A stretch of 64,000 nt of DNA from Sideroxydans sp. (GTDB lineage: Bacteria > Pseudomonadota > Gammaproteobacteria > Burkholderiales > Gallionellaceae), in contig WGNQ01000016.1 in NCBI GenBank assembly GCA_016124455.1, forward strand, positions 1-64,000, written 5' to 3'. A program made the translations under genes and the position numbers. Position 1 is the stretch's first letter; the number at the start of each line of letters is the position of its first letter. Shown piece after piece: positions 1 through 8,799 of this stretch. Under the pieces are notes generated by a model. That model was given only the letters and a program-made list of their open reading frames with translations. It made no database searches and had not been told where the DNA came from.

Positions 1-70
1 CTTCGGGTTTCTTATATCCAGACAGCAGGCTGTCGATTAGTTCTGCGGGTAGTGCTTTTGATACGGTCAT
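1..70 (-). CDS. IS256-family transposase, N-terminal 23 codons only
   Basis: Read from 70 downwards the frame begins MTVSKALPAELIDSLLSGY and runs on to KKPE at the window edge. This is the characteristic opening of IS256-family (mutator-type, DDE) transposases. The SD-like AGGAG lies just upstream, read on the minus strand near 77-81. Only the DNA-binding N-terminus is visible, so whether the copy is intact cannot be judged. Its position next to a small secreted-protein gene marks a site of past insertion at the edge of the glycosylglycerate operon region. Confidence 0.7.
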   Translation of the reverse strand, partial: MTVSKALPAELIDSLLSGYKKPE

Positions 71-140
71 TTCTACTCCTAACAATGTTCCGGCAGTTTC
101 CTGCCAAATGACCGTTTACACAAAAATTCTTACACCCCCC
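1..140 (-). mobile_element. IS256-family insertion sequence, truncated at window edge
   Basis: The first bases hold the 5' end of a transposase gene (start codon at 68-70, minus strand) plus an upstream terminal segment rich in short A/T runs up to a run of C at about 135-140, which I take as the outer end of the terminal inverted repeat. The other end and the target-site duplication are outside the window or not visible, so the boundary near 140 is an estimate. Confidence 0.6.
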
Positions 141-166
141 AGAGCAGACACCTCAATCATTCCAGC

Positions 167-442
167 TTATCCGCGGCGTATACTCTCCCCCGTCCGCACA
201 TCGACCAGCACAATTTCTGCAGTTTCGCCATGCACGAGCCTGACGTGATAAACGTTTCCGCTTTCACTGTCTATTGCCAGAGAAGCGGGCGCATTTTCTT
301 TGGTATCGCTATTCGACTCCCCGCCTGAAACTCTCGTTCTCAGATGCTCCTCTTGCAAGCCCCGTCCGCCGTGGGCAAACGCAATAGACGAGGTCAGCGC
401 GATCACGCCAGCTGCGGCAGGAAGCATCTTCCTGAACTTCAT
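167..442 (-). CDS. small secreted protein, PepSY-like C-terminus
   Basis: A 91-residue protein with a classic Sec signal peptide: basic MKFRK, hydrophobic core to about residue 22, and an A-F-A cleavage site followed by HGG. I chose the ATG at 440-442 because a strong AAGGAGG ribosome site lies just upstream. The frame stays open to 622, but the upstream part has no signal peptide logic. The last 35 residues (YHVRLVHGETAEIVLVDVR, then TGESI) alternate like one half of a PepSY-type fold, which often binds or inhibits periplasmic peptidases. That is a resemblance only and I do not recognise the gene. It lies between an IS256 end and the operon starting at 797. Confidence 0.6.
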   Translation of the reverse strand: MKFRKMLPAAAGVIALTSSIAFAHGGRGLQEEHLRTRVSGGESNSDTKENAPASLAIDSESGNVYHVRLVHGETAEIVLVDVRTGESIRRG

Positions 443-796
443 GGTACCTCCTTGGTTTGTTTCGTTAACGGCTTCGGCGCTGCCACAAATGATGAAGCCG
501 GAAATACAATGCCCGTATGATTTGCGATTTCCGGAATAGTTCAGAAAACCAAAGATGCCTTCCGCATGCTGCTTAAAGCTGTCCGTCCGGCTTTTTCTTG
601 CAGCCTCCGCCTCCTGCCGCAAGCGCCGCGCATAGTTTCATGACATCTTTCATGCTAGGATTCCCGCAAGCGCAACGTCGAACCAGCATCGATGCAGCGG
701 CGTTCACAGACAAGAACTATATAGCTGGCCCCTGGCGGCTCTAGCCTATGCCGCGGGGCTTCCGGTATCCTGGCTTGCACTGGCGGAGCGTAACTG
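443..796. other. 354-base intergenic region with an imperfect hairpin
   Basis: No convincing gene is present between the minus-strand small protein and the plus-strand operon. The only structure I see is an imperfect inverted repeat at 728-759 (GCCCC-TG-GCGG paired with CCGC-GGGGC, 12-base loop), which would fall in the leader of the operon mRNA. A TATATA string at 718-723 could be part of a -10, but no good -35 lies at the right distance. The operon promoter is therefore not assigned. Confidence 0.4.
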
Positions 797-2977
797 GTGA
801 AGAAAATCCTCATCATTACCGATCTCGATGGAACGCTGCTCGATGAGGCAACTTACGCCTTCGACCAGGCACTGCCGGCCCTGCGCCATGCCAAAACGCA
901 CAATATCCCGCTGATCCTCTGCTCCAGCAAGACGCGCGCGGAGATTGAGGTTTACCGCACGCAACTCGGCAACAGCCATCCCTTCATTTCCGAAAACGGC
1001 GGCGGCATTTTCATCCCGCACGGTTATTTCGCCGCGCCCGTCGAAGGTACGACGCTGGACGGCTACCATGTCATCACACTGGGCATGCCGTATGCGGAAG
1101 TGCGGCAACGCTTCATCGCACTCCGGGAACAGCTCAATGTTGCGGCGCGCGGTTTCGGCGACATGACGGTGGATGAGGTTGCGAGCCTGACCGGGCTGGA
1201 TCAGGAAGCCGCCGCGCTCGCGATGCAGCGAGAGTTCGACGAACCATTCGTGTTCGACACCGAGCCGGACGAGCGTTTCCTGCAGGCGATCGAGGCTGCC
1301 GGCCTGCGCTGGACGCAGGGACGCATCTTCCACATCATGGGCCGCCACCACAAGGGCCGCGCCTTCACCATGCTGAAAGAGCTCTACCAGCGACAGTACG
1401 GTACGGTATCCAGCATCGGGCTCGGCGACAGCCTGAACGACCTGCCGCTGCTGATGGCGGTGGACCAGCCGGTACTGGTGCGGCACGAGGACGGCAGTTG
1501 CGATACGCGCATCGACATCCCCTATCTGCTGAAGACGCAGCAAGCCGGGCCAGCCGGATGGAATGAGGCGGTACTGCAATTGCTGTCTGGCGGCAGTGTC
1601 GGCAAGGCCTCGCCCGTGGCCCGCCATCAGCAGGACCTTGCCGACATTTTCAATGCGGCACTGGTTGCAGTCGACCCATACGCGGCGGTACTTAACTCGG
1701 TGCACCGGGAACAGGACATTCTGCATGCCGCAGGCGGAACCTACCCGCTCGCCGGCTTCGACCGCATCGTGCTGCTCGGCGCGGGAAAATCCGCGGCACG
1801 CATGGCGCTGGCCATGGAGCAACTGCTCGGCGACAGGATTTCCGCAGGGCTGATCATCACCAAGTACGGCCATGCATTGCAAGACGGCACCATCCGCCAG
1901 CTGGAAGCTGCACATCCGGTACCCGATGCAGCGGGCATGGCAGCGACGCAACAGCTGCTGCAGCTGGCGCAGGCCGCCGATGAGCGCACCCTGGCCATCT
2001 GCCTGCTGTCGGGCGGCGCCTCTGCACTGCTGGTGGCACCCGCCGCAGGCATGACACTGCAGGACAAACAGCAGGCGACCGGGCTGCTGCTCAGGGCCGG
2101 CGCTTCCATCGCCGAACTGAATGCGGTGCGCAAACATCTGTCTGCGGTCAAGGGCGGCCGCCTGGCGCAGGCAATTTACCCGGCGCGGCTGCTGACGCTG
2201 ATCCTCTCCGACGTGATCGGCGACCGGCTCGACGTGATCGCCTCCGGGCCGACCGCCGCGGACAACAGCACTTTTGCCGATGCGCTGGCAGTGATCTCGA
2301 AATACGGGTTGCAGGCGGACATGCCGCCGCGTGTGATGCAATACCTGCAGCACGGCATGAGCGGACAGATAACGGAAACGGTAAAGAGCGGCGATCCCTG
2401 CCTGAGGACGACGCGCAATACGATCATCGGCGGCATCAACCAGGCCTTGTCGGTGGCGGCGGACAAGGCGCGCAGCCTGGATTACCGCACCGAAATCATC
2501 ACCAGCGAACTGCAGGGTGAGGCGCGCGCGGCGGCGCAGATGCTGGCCCAGCGCGCGCGCGCCGCCTTGCCCCTGTTGCGTCCGGGTGAGCAGCATTGCC
2601 TGATCTGCGGCGGCGAGACCACAGTCACCGTGCGCGGCACGGGCAAAGGCGGCAGGAATCAGGAACTGGCGCTGGCATTCGCGATTGAAATGGAAAATGT
2701 CGCCGGCGTGTCGCTGCTCTCCGCGGGCACCGATGGCAGCGACGGGCCGACCGACGCCGCGGGCGGCATGGTGGATGGCAACACGGCAGCGCAGGCACGC
2801 AGCCTCGGTATCGTTCCCGAACAATATCTCGACAATAACGATTCGTATGCATTCTTCCGCCAGCTGGATGCGCTGTCCGGCAGCAGCAGCCACTTCATCA
2901 CCGGCCCCACCGGCACCAACGTAATGGACATCCAGATCATGCTGCTGAGCGGACCGCACAAGGAGGTACGGCCATGA
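797..2977 (+). CDS. fusion: HAD glycosyl-3-phosphoglycerate phosphatase + glycerate 2-kinase
   Basis: The 726-residue protein starts at GTG. Residues 1-265 are a HAD phosphatase of the mannosyl/glucosyl-3-phosphoglycerate phosphatase type: DLDGTL at 9-14 holds the nucleophile Asp, CSSKTR at 42-47 is motif II, and GDSLND at 210-215 is the metal-binding motif. After a short linker, residues about 280-726 form a class II glycerate 2-kinase (DUF4147 plus MOFRL domains), with GAGKSAARMA at 328-337 and a Gly-rich GGRNQELALAFA stretch near the C-terminus. Known chemistry: the phosphatase releases glycosylglycerate, and the kinase turns glycerate into 2-phosphoglycerate. The next gene overlaps by ATGA. 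The fusion order suggests acceptor recycling coupled to dephosphorylation, which is inference. The sugar specificity cannot be read from sequence. Confidence 0.85.
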   Translation: MKKILIITDLDGTLLDEATYAFDQALPALRHAKTHNIPLILCSSKTRAEIEVYRTQLGNSHPFISENGGGIFIPHGYFAAPVEGTTLDGYHVITLGMPYAEVRQRFIALREQLNVAARGFGDMTVDEVASLTGLDQEAAALAMQREFDEPFVFDTEPDERFLQAIEAAGLRWTQGRIFHIMGRHHKGRAFTMLKELYQRQYGTVSSIGLGDSLNDLPLLMAVDQPVLVRHEDGSCDTRIDIPYLLKTQQAGPAGWNEAVLQLLSGGSVGKASPVARHQQDLADIFNAALVAVDPYAAVLNSVHREQDILHAAGGTYPLAGFDRIVLLGAGKSAARMALAMEQLLGDRISAGLIITKYGHALQDGTIRQLEAAHPVPDAAGMAATQQLLQLAQAADERTLAICLLSGGASALLVAPAAGMTLQDKQQATGLLLRAGASIAELNAVRKHLSAVKGGRLAQAIYPARLLTLILSDVIGDRLDVIASGPTAADNSTFADALAVISKYGLQADMPPRVMQYLQHGMSGQITETVKSGDPCLRTTRNTIIGGINQALSVAADKARSLDYRTEIITSELQGEARAAAQMLAQRARAALPLLRPGEQHCLICGGETTVTVRGTGKGGRNQELALAFAIEMENVAGVSLLSAGTDGSDGPTDAAGGMVDGNTAAQARSLGIVPEQYLDNNDSYAFFRQLDALSGSSSHFITGPTGTNVMDIQIMLLSGPHKEVRP

Positions 2978-4233
2978 ACAGCCCTGCCTTCAGGAAAGAC
3001 GTCCAGGAGCAGCTGGAAGCAATCGGGCAGGTCGATATCGTGGTCGGCATTCCCAGCTACAACAGTGCGCGCACCATCGGCCACGTGGTGCGCGCGGTAC
3101 AGGCCGGGCTGACGAAATATTTCCCGGGTTACACCGCGGTGCTGATCAATTCCGATGGCGGCTCCAGTGACGGCACGGTCGATGTGGTGCAAAACACCAC
3201 TATCGAGGATTTCAGCGCCATTCTGCTGCAACACCGCACCGAACCGTTCTACAAGATGGCGTTCCCCTACTCCGGCATTCCCGGCAAGGGCAGCGCGTTC
3301 CGTGCAGTGTTCGAGATCGCTGCGGCACTCAATGCGAAAGCCTGCGCCGTGGTCGATTCCGACCTGCGCAGCATTACGCCGGAATGGCTGGAGCTGCTGA
3401 TCACCCCGATCCTGAAGAACGATTTCGATTACATCACCCCGCTCTACCACCGCCACAAGTTCGATGGCACCATCACCAACAGCATCGTCTACCCGCTGAC
3501 GCGTGCGCTGTACGGCAAGCGCGTGCGCCAGCCGATCGGCGGCGACTTCGGCTTTTCCGGCGAGCTGGCGAAGTTCTACCTGACCAAGGATGTGTGGCAG
3601 ACCGATGTCGCCCGCTTCGGCATCGACATCTGGATGACCACCACGGCCATCGCCAACGGCTTCAAGATTGCACAATCGTTCCTCGGCGCAAAAATCCACG
3701 ACGCCAAGGATCCGGGAGCCGACCTCAGCGACATGCTGTATCAGGTGGTGAGCTCCACCTTCGGGCTGATGGACGGCTACGCCGAACAGTGGATGCAGGT
3801 ACAGGCTTCGGAACCGGTACCGAGCTTTGGTTTCGAATACTCCGTCGGACTTGAGCCGGTCAAGGTGAACACCGCGCGCATGATCAACATCTTCCGCGAA
3901 GGCATAGATAACCTGCACGATATCTGGCTCAGCATTCTCGGCGCCGGCGACCTGCGCGAAGTGGAACGGCTGGGCGCGCTGGACGACCGGGCATTCCGTT
4001 TCCCCATCGCACTCTGGACACGGGTAATCTATGATTACGCCATCGCCTTCCATCAAAGGAAGATGCCCGCCGAGCACCTGATCAAGTCACTCACCCCGCT
4101 TTACCTCGGAAAAACCGCCTCCTTCATCCTCGAAGCCGAACACATGGAGGCGCATGAAGCGGAAGCAGAGATCGAGAAACTCTGCCTGGAATTCGAAAGC
4201 AGCAAGAGCTACCTGATAACCAACTGGAAATAA
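2974..4233 (+). CDS. glycosyltransferase, mannosylglycerate-synthase-like (GT2/GT78-like)
   Basis: A 419-residue soluble GT-A enzyme that overlaps the upstream gene by four bases. Motifs: GIPSYN at 25-30, SDGGSSDGT at 60-68, GKG at 104-106, the metal/nucleotide-sugar DSD at 128-130, and IGGDFGFSG at 188-196, followed by a His near 232. The layout (GKG, DxD, GGDF, late His) resembles mannosylglycerate synthase and the mannosylglucosylglycerate synthases that act on glycerate or glucosylglycerate with GDP-mannose. The C-terminal helical half also fits that group. The donor and acceptor are inferred. With the GpgS-like enzyme of 4968-6179 it could make a disaccharide glycerate such as mannosylglucosylglycerate. 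Confidence 0.75.
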   Translation: MNSPAFRKDVQEQLEAIGQVDIVVGIPSYNSARTIGHVVRAVQAGLTKYFPGYTAVLINSDGGSSDGTVDVVQNTTIEDFSAILLQHRTEPFYKMAFPYSGIPGKGSAFRAVFEIAAALNAKACAVVDSDLRSITPEWLELLITPILKNDFDYITPLYHRHKFDGTITNSIVYPLTRALYGKRVRQPIGGDFGFSGELAKFYLTKDVWQTDVARFGIDIWMTTTAIANGFKIAQSFLGAKIHDAKDPGADLSDMLYQVVSSTFGLMDGYAEQWMQVQASEPVPSFGFEYSVGLEPVKVNTARMINIFREGIDNLHDIWLSILGAGDLREVERLGALDDRAFRFPIALWTRVIYDYAIAFHQRKMPAEHLIKSLTPLYLGKTASFILEAEHMEAHEAEAEIEKLCLEFESSKSYLITNWK

Positions 4234-4249
4234 CCACTGGAGGCAAACC

Positions 4250-4954
4250 ATGTCTGATTTTCTGAACCTGATACTCGAACCCTTGCAGGACGTATTCCAC
4301 AAGTTCAAGGATTTCGCGCCCAATTTCCTGGCCATGCTGGTCATCCTGCTGATCGGCGCACTGTTTGCCTGGCTGTTGCAGGTACTGGTGCTCAAGCTGC
4401 TCGACACGCTGCAGTTCGACAGCTGGTCGGATCGCAAGGGCTTTACCCGGCTGATGCGCAAGGGCGACATGTGGGGCAAGCCTACGCTGCTGGTCAGCGC
4501 CGTCGTGTTCTGGTGCACGCTCATCGTCGTGTTAATGACCGCGCTGAGCGCACTCAAGATCAATGCCATCGATCAACTGGTGACACAATTCTTCGTCTAC
4601 CTGCCGCGCGCCTTCTCGTCCGTGCTGATCCTCGCCGTCGGTTATGTTTTCTCCGGCTTCATCAGCCGCGCCGTACTGATCGCCGCGGTGAACAGCGGCT
4701 ACCACTATGCCAAGCTGCTGGCTGAGGCCATCCGCATCCTGCTGACCACGCTGATCCTCGCGATGGTGATGGAACAGCTGCAGATCGCACCTGGCATCGT
4801 ACTCGCCGCCTTCTCCATCATCTGCGGCGGCATCGTGCTGGCGCTGTCGATTTCCTTCGGCGTGGGCGGCATCGATGCGGCACGGCGCATGATCGAGCGC
4901 CAGACCGCCGCCGAAGAAAAGGAAAAAACCGGGGAAGACATCGAACACATTTGA
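4250..4954 (+). CDS. small mechanosensitive-channel-like membrane protein (TM helix repeats)
   Basis: The 234 residues contain about five hydrophobic segments (about 24-46, 81-103, 115-138, 155-176, 182-205) and a charged tail EEKEKTGEDIEHI. The pattern of amphipathic glycine-rich helices ending in SFGVGGIDAARRMI matches the conserved TM-helix repeats found in MscS-related proteins, but the cytoplasmic beta domain typical of MscS is absent. It starts 17 bases after the glycosyltransferase and is followed 14 bases later by the second one, so it is cotranscribed with solute-synthesis genes. A role in turgor-driven release or sensing of the solute is the natural inference, unproven. Confidence 0.7.
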   Translation: MSDFLNLILEPLQDVFHKFKDFAPNFLAMLVILLIGALFAWLLQVLVLKLLDTLQFDSWSDRKGFTRLMRKGDMWGKPTLLVSAVVFWCTLIVVLMTALSALKINAIDQLVTQFFVYLPRAFSSVLILAVGYVFSGFISRAVLIAAVNSGYHYAKLLAEAIRILLTTLILAMVMEQLQIAPGIVLAAFSIICGGIVLALSISFGVGGIDAARRMIERQTAAEEKEKTGEDIEHI

Positions 4955-4967
4955 GCGGGAGCAGAGC

Positions 4968-6179
4968 ATGAGCGATTTTTACCAGACCGGCGTCATCACC
5001 ACCCTGCACCAGCTCGGCCAGCCCACGCTGGATCGCCTGGAATCGGAATTGCTGGCGTTTTCGAAAACCCGGCCGATTGCACTGGTGCTGCCCGCGCTGT
5101 ATTCAGAATTTGAAGGCCCCGCCATGCCCGGCATCGTGCAGGAACTCGCCAAGGTGAAATACCTGAACGAGATCGTACTGACGCTGGACAATGCCACGGA
5201 AAAAGAGCGCAAGCGGGTGCAGGAGTTCATGTCGCCGATCTCCACCGAGATCAGGATCATCCATAACAACGGCAAACGCATCACCGAAATATACGAAACG
5301 CTGAAACGCAACGGGCTGAATCCGGGGGAGCGCGGCAAGGGACGGTCCGCCTGGCTGGCCTATGGTTACGTGCTGGCGCGCGGCCGTTCCGATGTGATCG
5401 CGCTGCATGATTGCGACATCCTGACCTACAGCCGGGAACTGCTGGCGCGGCTGTGCTACCCGGTGGCCAACCCGAACCTGAATTACGTATTCTGCAAGGG
5501 CTTCTACAGCCGGGTGACCAGCAAAATGAACGGGCGCGTCACGCGGCTGCTGGTCACGCCGCTGGTGCGCTCGCTGCAGCAACTGGTCGGGCCGCACGGC
5601 TTCCTGGCATTCCTCGACAGCTTCCGCTACCCGCTGGCCGGAGAGTTCTGCATGAATACCGAGCTGGCGCGGGTGAACCGCATCCCCTGGGACTGGGGAC
5701 TGGAAGTCGGCTCGCTGGCCGAGGTTTACCGCAATTACTCGCCGCGCCGGGTATGCCAGGTGGATATCGCAACCACTTACGAGCACAAGCACCAGACCCT
5801 GTCGGTGACGGAAATCGACAAAGGCCTGATGAAAATGGCCGTCGATATCTGCAAGTCCATCTTCCGCACGCTGGCCGCCGAAGGCGTGGTATTCTCCGAC
5901 GGATTCTTCAACTCGCTGTTCGTCAGCTATCTGCGCCAGGCCGAAGACACCATCATGAAATACGAGGCCGACGCCATGATCAACGGCCTCAGTTTCGACC
6001 TGCACGAAGAGACGAAATCGGTGGAAGCCTTCACCCAGGCGATTTCCATCGCCGCGCAGACGTTCACCGCCAACAGCATGGGCGCCGCGCCGCTGATCCC
6101 GAACTGGAACCGGGTCAGCGCGGCCATCCCGGACATCCTGGAAATGCTGAAAATTGCAGTGGATGAAGACAACAAGTGA
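4968..6179 (+). CDS. glucosyl-3-phosphoglycerate synthase-like glycosyltransferase (GT81-like)
   Basis: The 403 residues show the motif order of GpgS: VLPALYSE at 40-47, GKG at 123-125, DCD at 148-150 (DxD), KGFYSR at 177-182, GRVTRLLVTPLVR from 189, YPLAGEF at 231-237, WDWGLEVGSL at 251-260, and a late EHKHQ. GpgS transfers glucose from a nucleotide sugar to 3-phosphoglycerate. The product is the substrate of the HAD domain of the first operon gene. The first 30 residues extend before the usual GT-A start. A mannosyl donor cannot be excluded from sequence alone. Confidence 0.75.
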   Translation: MSDFYQTGVITTLHQLGQPTLDRLESELLAFSKTRPIALVLPALYSEFEGPAMPGIVQELAKVKYLNEIVLTLDNATEKERKRVQEFMSPISTEIRIIHNNGKRITEIYETLKRNGLNPGERGKGRSAWLAYGYVLARGRSDVIALHDCDILTYSRELLARLCYPVANPNLNYVFCKGFYSRVTSKMNGRVTRLLVTPLVRSLQQLVGPHGFLAFLDSFRYPLAGEFCMNTELARVNRIPWDWGLEVGSLAEVYRNYSPRRVCQVDIATTYEHKHQTLSVTEIDKGLMKMAVDICKSIFRTLAAEGVVFSDGFFNSLFVSYLRQAEDTIMKYEADAMINGLSFDLHEETKSVEAFTQAISIAAQTFTANSMGAAPLIPNWNRVSAAIPDILEMLKIAVDEDNK

Positions 6180-6199
6180 TGCAGTCAACGGGGAGATAC

Positions 6200-7501
6200 A
6201 TGGAAGCAAACCCGGACCTGGCAGAGGCCTTCCAGGTCGCATTCGACAGCCACTGCGCCGGCGAGCTGGAACAGGCCGAAGCGCTCTACCGCATGATCCT
6301 CGATGTCGACCCGGGCCAGCCGGATGCGCTGCATTTTCTCGGCGTATTGCTGCACCAGCGCGACGGCCACGACAGCGCACTCGAAATGATCAGGCAGTCC
6401 ATCGCGCTGGCTCCCGGGCAGGCCGACTGGCACAACAACCTGGGCAACATCCTCACCGCCCGCGGCGAACTGGAGCAGGCTGCCGCGGTCTTTTCCCAGG
6501 CCATCGCGCTGAAACCGCATGATGCCCTGCCGTGGAACAACCTCGGTGCGGTGCAGCAGCAACTGGGGCAACTGGAAGCCGCTGAGCGCACCTTTCGCCA
6601 GGCAATCGCAATCAGCCCGATTTTCGCCGACGCGCTGAACAATCTGGGCAACCTGCTTGATGCGCAAGGCCACGAACTCGAAGCCGCGGAATATTTTTGC
6701 CGCGCCTACGTGCTGGAGCCCACACAGGGCAAACAGAAATCGATGCTGGGCGTGGCTTACTACCGGCTGGGGCGCTACGCCGAAGCGGCGGAAGTCTACC
6801 GCCAGTGGCTGCTGGAAGAACCCGACAACCCGGTACCCGCCCACTTTCTTGCCGCCAGCTCCGGCACCAACATCCCCGACCGCGCCTCGAATGCCTATAT
6901 CGAAAAAACGTTCGACGAATTCGCCGCCAGGTTCGACGAACATCTTGCGCAACTCGCCTACCGCGGCCCCGAAATGATCGCGCAGGCACTGGCCCGGATC
7001 ATGCCCCCCGGCCGGCAGCTGAACACGCTGGATGCCGGATGCGGTACCGGCTTGTGCGGCATGGTGCTGGCGCCATATGCCAGCCGCCTCACGGGTGTTG
7101 ACCTGTCTGCGCAGATGCTGGAGGCTGCCCGACAGCGCAACATCTACTACGTGCTGGAAAAAGCCGACCTGATGCCTTATCTGCAGGCACATGCGGACAG
7201 TTTCGAATTGATTGCCGCGGCCGATACGCTGATTTATTTCGGCGACCTGAATCCGTTATTCGCGGCCGCACATGGCGCATTGCAGCAGGACGGCCTGCTT
7301 GCGTTCACGATCGAACACGACAGCGAGCGGCACGATGGGTTTAGCCTCAACCCGAATGGGCGCTACAGCCACGGCCGGGATTATCTGGAAGCCGCATTAC
7401 GGGCGCATGGATTCAATATTCTGGGAGTGATGCCCGGCGTGCTGCGGATTGAATTCGGCACACCGGTTCACGGCCTGGCGGTAACCGCCAGGAAAAGATA
7501 G
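6200..7501 (+). CDS. TPR-repeat SAM-dependent methyltransferase
   Basis: A 433-residue protein. About six tetratricopeptide repeats fill residues 1-235 (recurrent NNLG and A..A..P..ADAL signatures). A class I methyltransferase follows, with the SAM motif LDAGCGTGLCG, an acidic GVDLS strand end, and a C-terminal VTARKR. I chose ATG 6200 because GGGGAG sits five bases upstream. An upstream ATG at 6179, overlapping the previous stop, is possible. It ends the operon, and the next gene is on the opposite strand. The substrate is unknown. Methylation of the glycosylglycerate or its carrier is speculation from context. Confidence 0.75.
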   Translation: MEANPDLAEAFQVAFDSHCAGELEQAEALYRMILDVDPGQPDALHFLGVLLHQRDGHDSALEMIRQSIALAPGQADWHNNLGNILTARGELEQAAAVFSQAIALKPHDALPWNNLGAVQQQLGQLEAAERTFRQAIAISPIFADALNNLGNLLDAQGHELEAAEYFCRAYVLEPTQGKQKSMLGVAYYRLGRYAEAAEVYRQWLLEEPDNPVPAHFLAASSGTNIPDRASNAYIEKTFDEFAARFDEHLAQLAYRGPEMIAQALARIMPPGRQLNTLDAGCGTGLCGMVLAPYASRLTGVDLSAQMLEAARQRNIYYVLEKADLMPYLQAHADSFELIAAADTLIYFGDLNPLFAAAHGALQQDGLLAFTIEHDSERHDGFSLNPNGRYSHGRDYLEAALRAHGFNILGVMPGVLRIEFGTPVHGLAVTARKR

Positions 7502-7503
7502 GA

Positions 7504-7770
<267 letters not shown>

Positions 7771-7778
7771 CTAGTAAA

Positions 7779-8255
7779 TCAATTCGATCTTTTTTCAAGC
7801 AGTTTTTCCGCCACCAGGGGCGAGACAAACTTACTCACGTCGCCGCCGAAGCGCGCAACCTCACGCACCATGCTGGCGGAAATAAAGGTGTACTGTTCCG
7901 CCGGCGTCAGGAAAACGGTCTCGACATCGGGATACAGGCTGCGGTTCATGCCGGCCATCTGGAACTCGTATTCGAAGTCCGACACCGCGCGCAGGCCGCG
8001 CAACACCACCCGCGCACCCAGCGTGCGCACATAGTCCATCAGCAGGCCGTTAAACCCCTCGACGCGCACGTTGGAAAAATCCGCGAACGCATCGCGCGCC
8101 ATGGCCACCCGTTCTTCCAGTGAGAACAGGGTGCCGCTGCGGCTCTCCGCCACCGCCACCACCACCTCGCCGAACAACCCGGCCGCACGCCGCACCACAT
8201 CCTCATGGCCGCGTGTAATCGGGTCGAACGTTCCCGGATAAATTACCTTAATCAT
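7779..8255 (-). CDS. coaD: phosphopantetheine adenylyltransferase
   Basis: The enzyme makes dephospho-CoA from ATP and 4'-phosphopantetheine, the penultimate CoA step. [17 protein letters not shown] carries the nucleotidyltransferase TxGH-type motif, and [15 protein letters not shown] and [15 protein letters not shown] are family signatures. I placed the start at ATG 8253-8255 (158 residues, the family length), not the frame start six codons upstream. It overlaps the end of rsmD by eight bases, implying translational coupling. Confidence 0.95.
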   Translation of the reverse strand: MIKVIYPGTFDPITRGHEDVVRRAAGLFGEVVVAVAESRSGTLFSLEERVAMARDAFADFSNVRVEGFNGLLMDYVRTLGARVVLRGLRAVSDFEYEFQMAGMNRSLYPDVETVFLTPAEQYTFISASMVREVARFGGDVSKFVSPLVAEKLLEKRSN

Positions 8256-8799
8256 CAGGCGCCTCGTTTTCATGCTGCAATAACTGATAGTGCACCTTGC
8301 TCGCCCTCGCGCGCTTCACCACCTGCCACCCCGCACCCGGCTCGAACACCTCGCCGCTCTCGATGTACACCACGCCTTGCGGTGCCAGCTTGTCGATCAG
8401 CAACGGTAGCAGTCTGGGCAGATAATCGCTGAGGAAAGGCGGATCAAGGAAGATGATGTCGTACCGGTCATGTGCCTGCCGGACGAATTCTAGCCCATCT
8501 GCACAGTACTGTGCCACGTTGCTGCAATTCAGCTTCCTGACATTTTCCTGTAATACACGAAATGCCGGACGGTTTTTTTCCACCATCACCACCCGCTCCG
8601 CCCCCCGCGAGGCGGCCTCGAATCCCAGCGCGCCGCTGCCCGCAAACAGGTCCAGGCAGCGCTTGCCGTACAGCGTCTGGCCCAGCCAGTTGAATAGCGT
8701 CTCGCGCACCCGATCCGGCGTAGGGCGCAATCCTTCCGCGTCCGGGAATTCGATCAGCCGGCGGCGATAATCGCCGCCGATGATGCGTACCTGATTTAT
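8248..8799 (-). CDS. rsmD: 16S rRNA (guanine966-N2)-methyltransferase, probable ATA start
   Basis: The SAM site [19 protein letters not shown] and the catalytic DPPF in IIFLDPPF identify RsmD, which methylates G966 of 16S rRNA. The family's conserved N-terminus ([20 protein letters not shown], then LRPTPDRVR) is encoded here, but no ATG, GTG or TTG precedes it before an in-frame stop. The first codon at the expected place is ATA at 8799-8797, overlapping the TAA of the upstream peptidase gene (ATAA) with a GGAG about eight bases before it. A TTG at 8730 would delete the conserved segment. I therefore annotate the ATA start. A sequencing error is the alternative. Confidence 0.8.
   Translation of the reverse strand: MNQVRIIGGDYRRRLIEFPDAEGLRPTPDRVRETLFNWLGQTLYGKRCLDLFAGSGALGFEAASRGAERVVMVEKNRPAFRVLQENVRKLNCSNVAQYCADGLEFVRQAHDRYDIIFLDPPFLSDYLPRLLPLLIDKLAPQGVVYIESGEVFEPGAGWQVVKRARASKVHYQLLQHENEAPDD

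Noticed and set aside
746-2959. A 737-codon open frame on the minus strand opposite the fusion gene
   Set aside because: Shadow of a high-GC gene; no family features, poor start, and rich in His/Arg/Gln runs typical of antisense frames.
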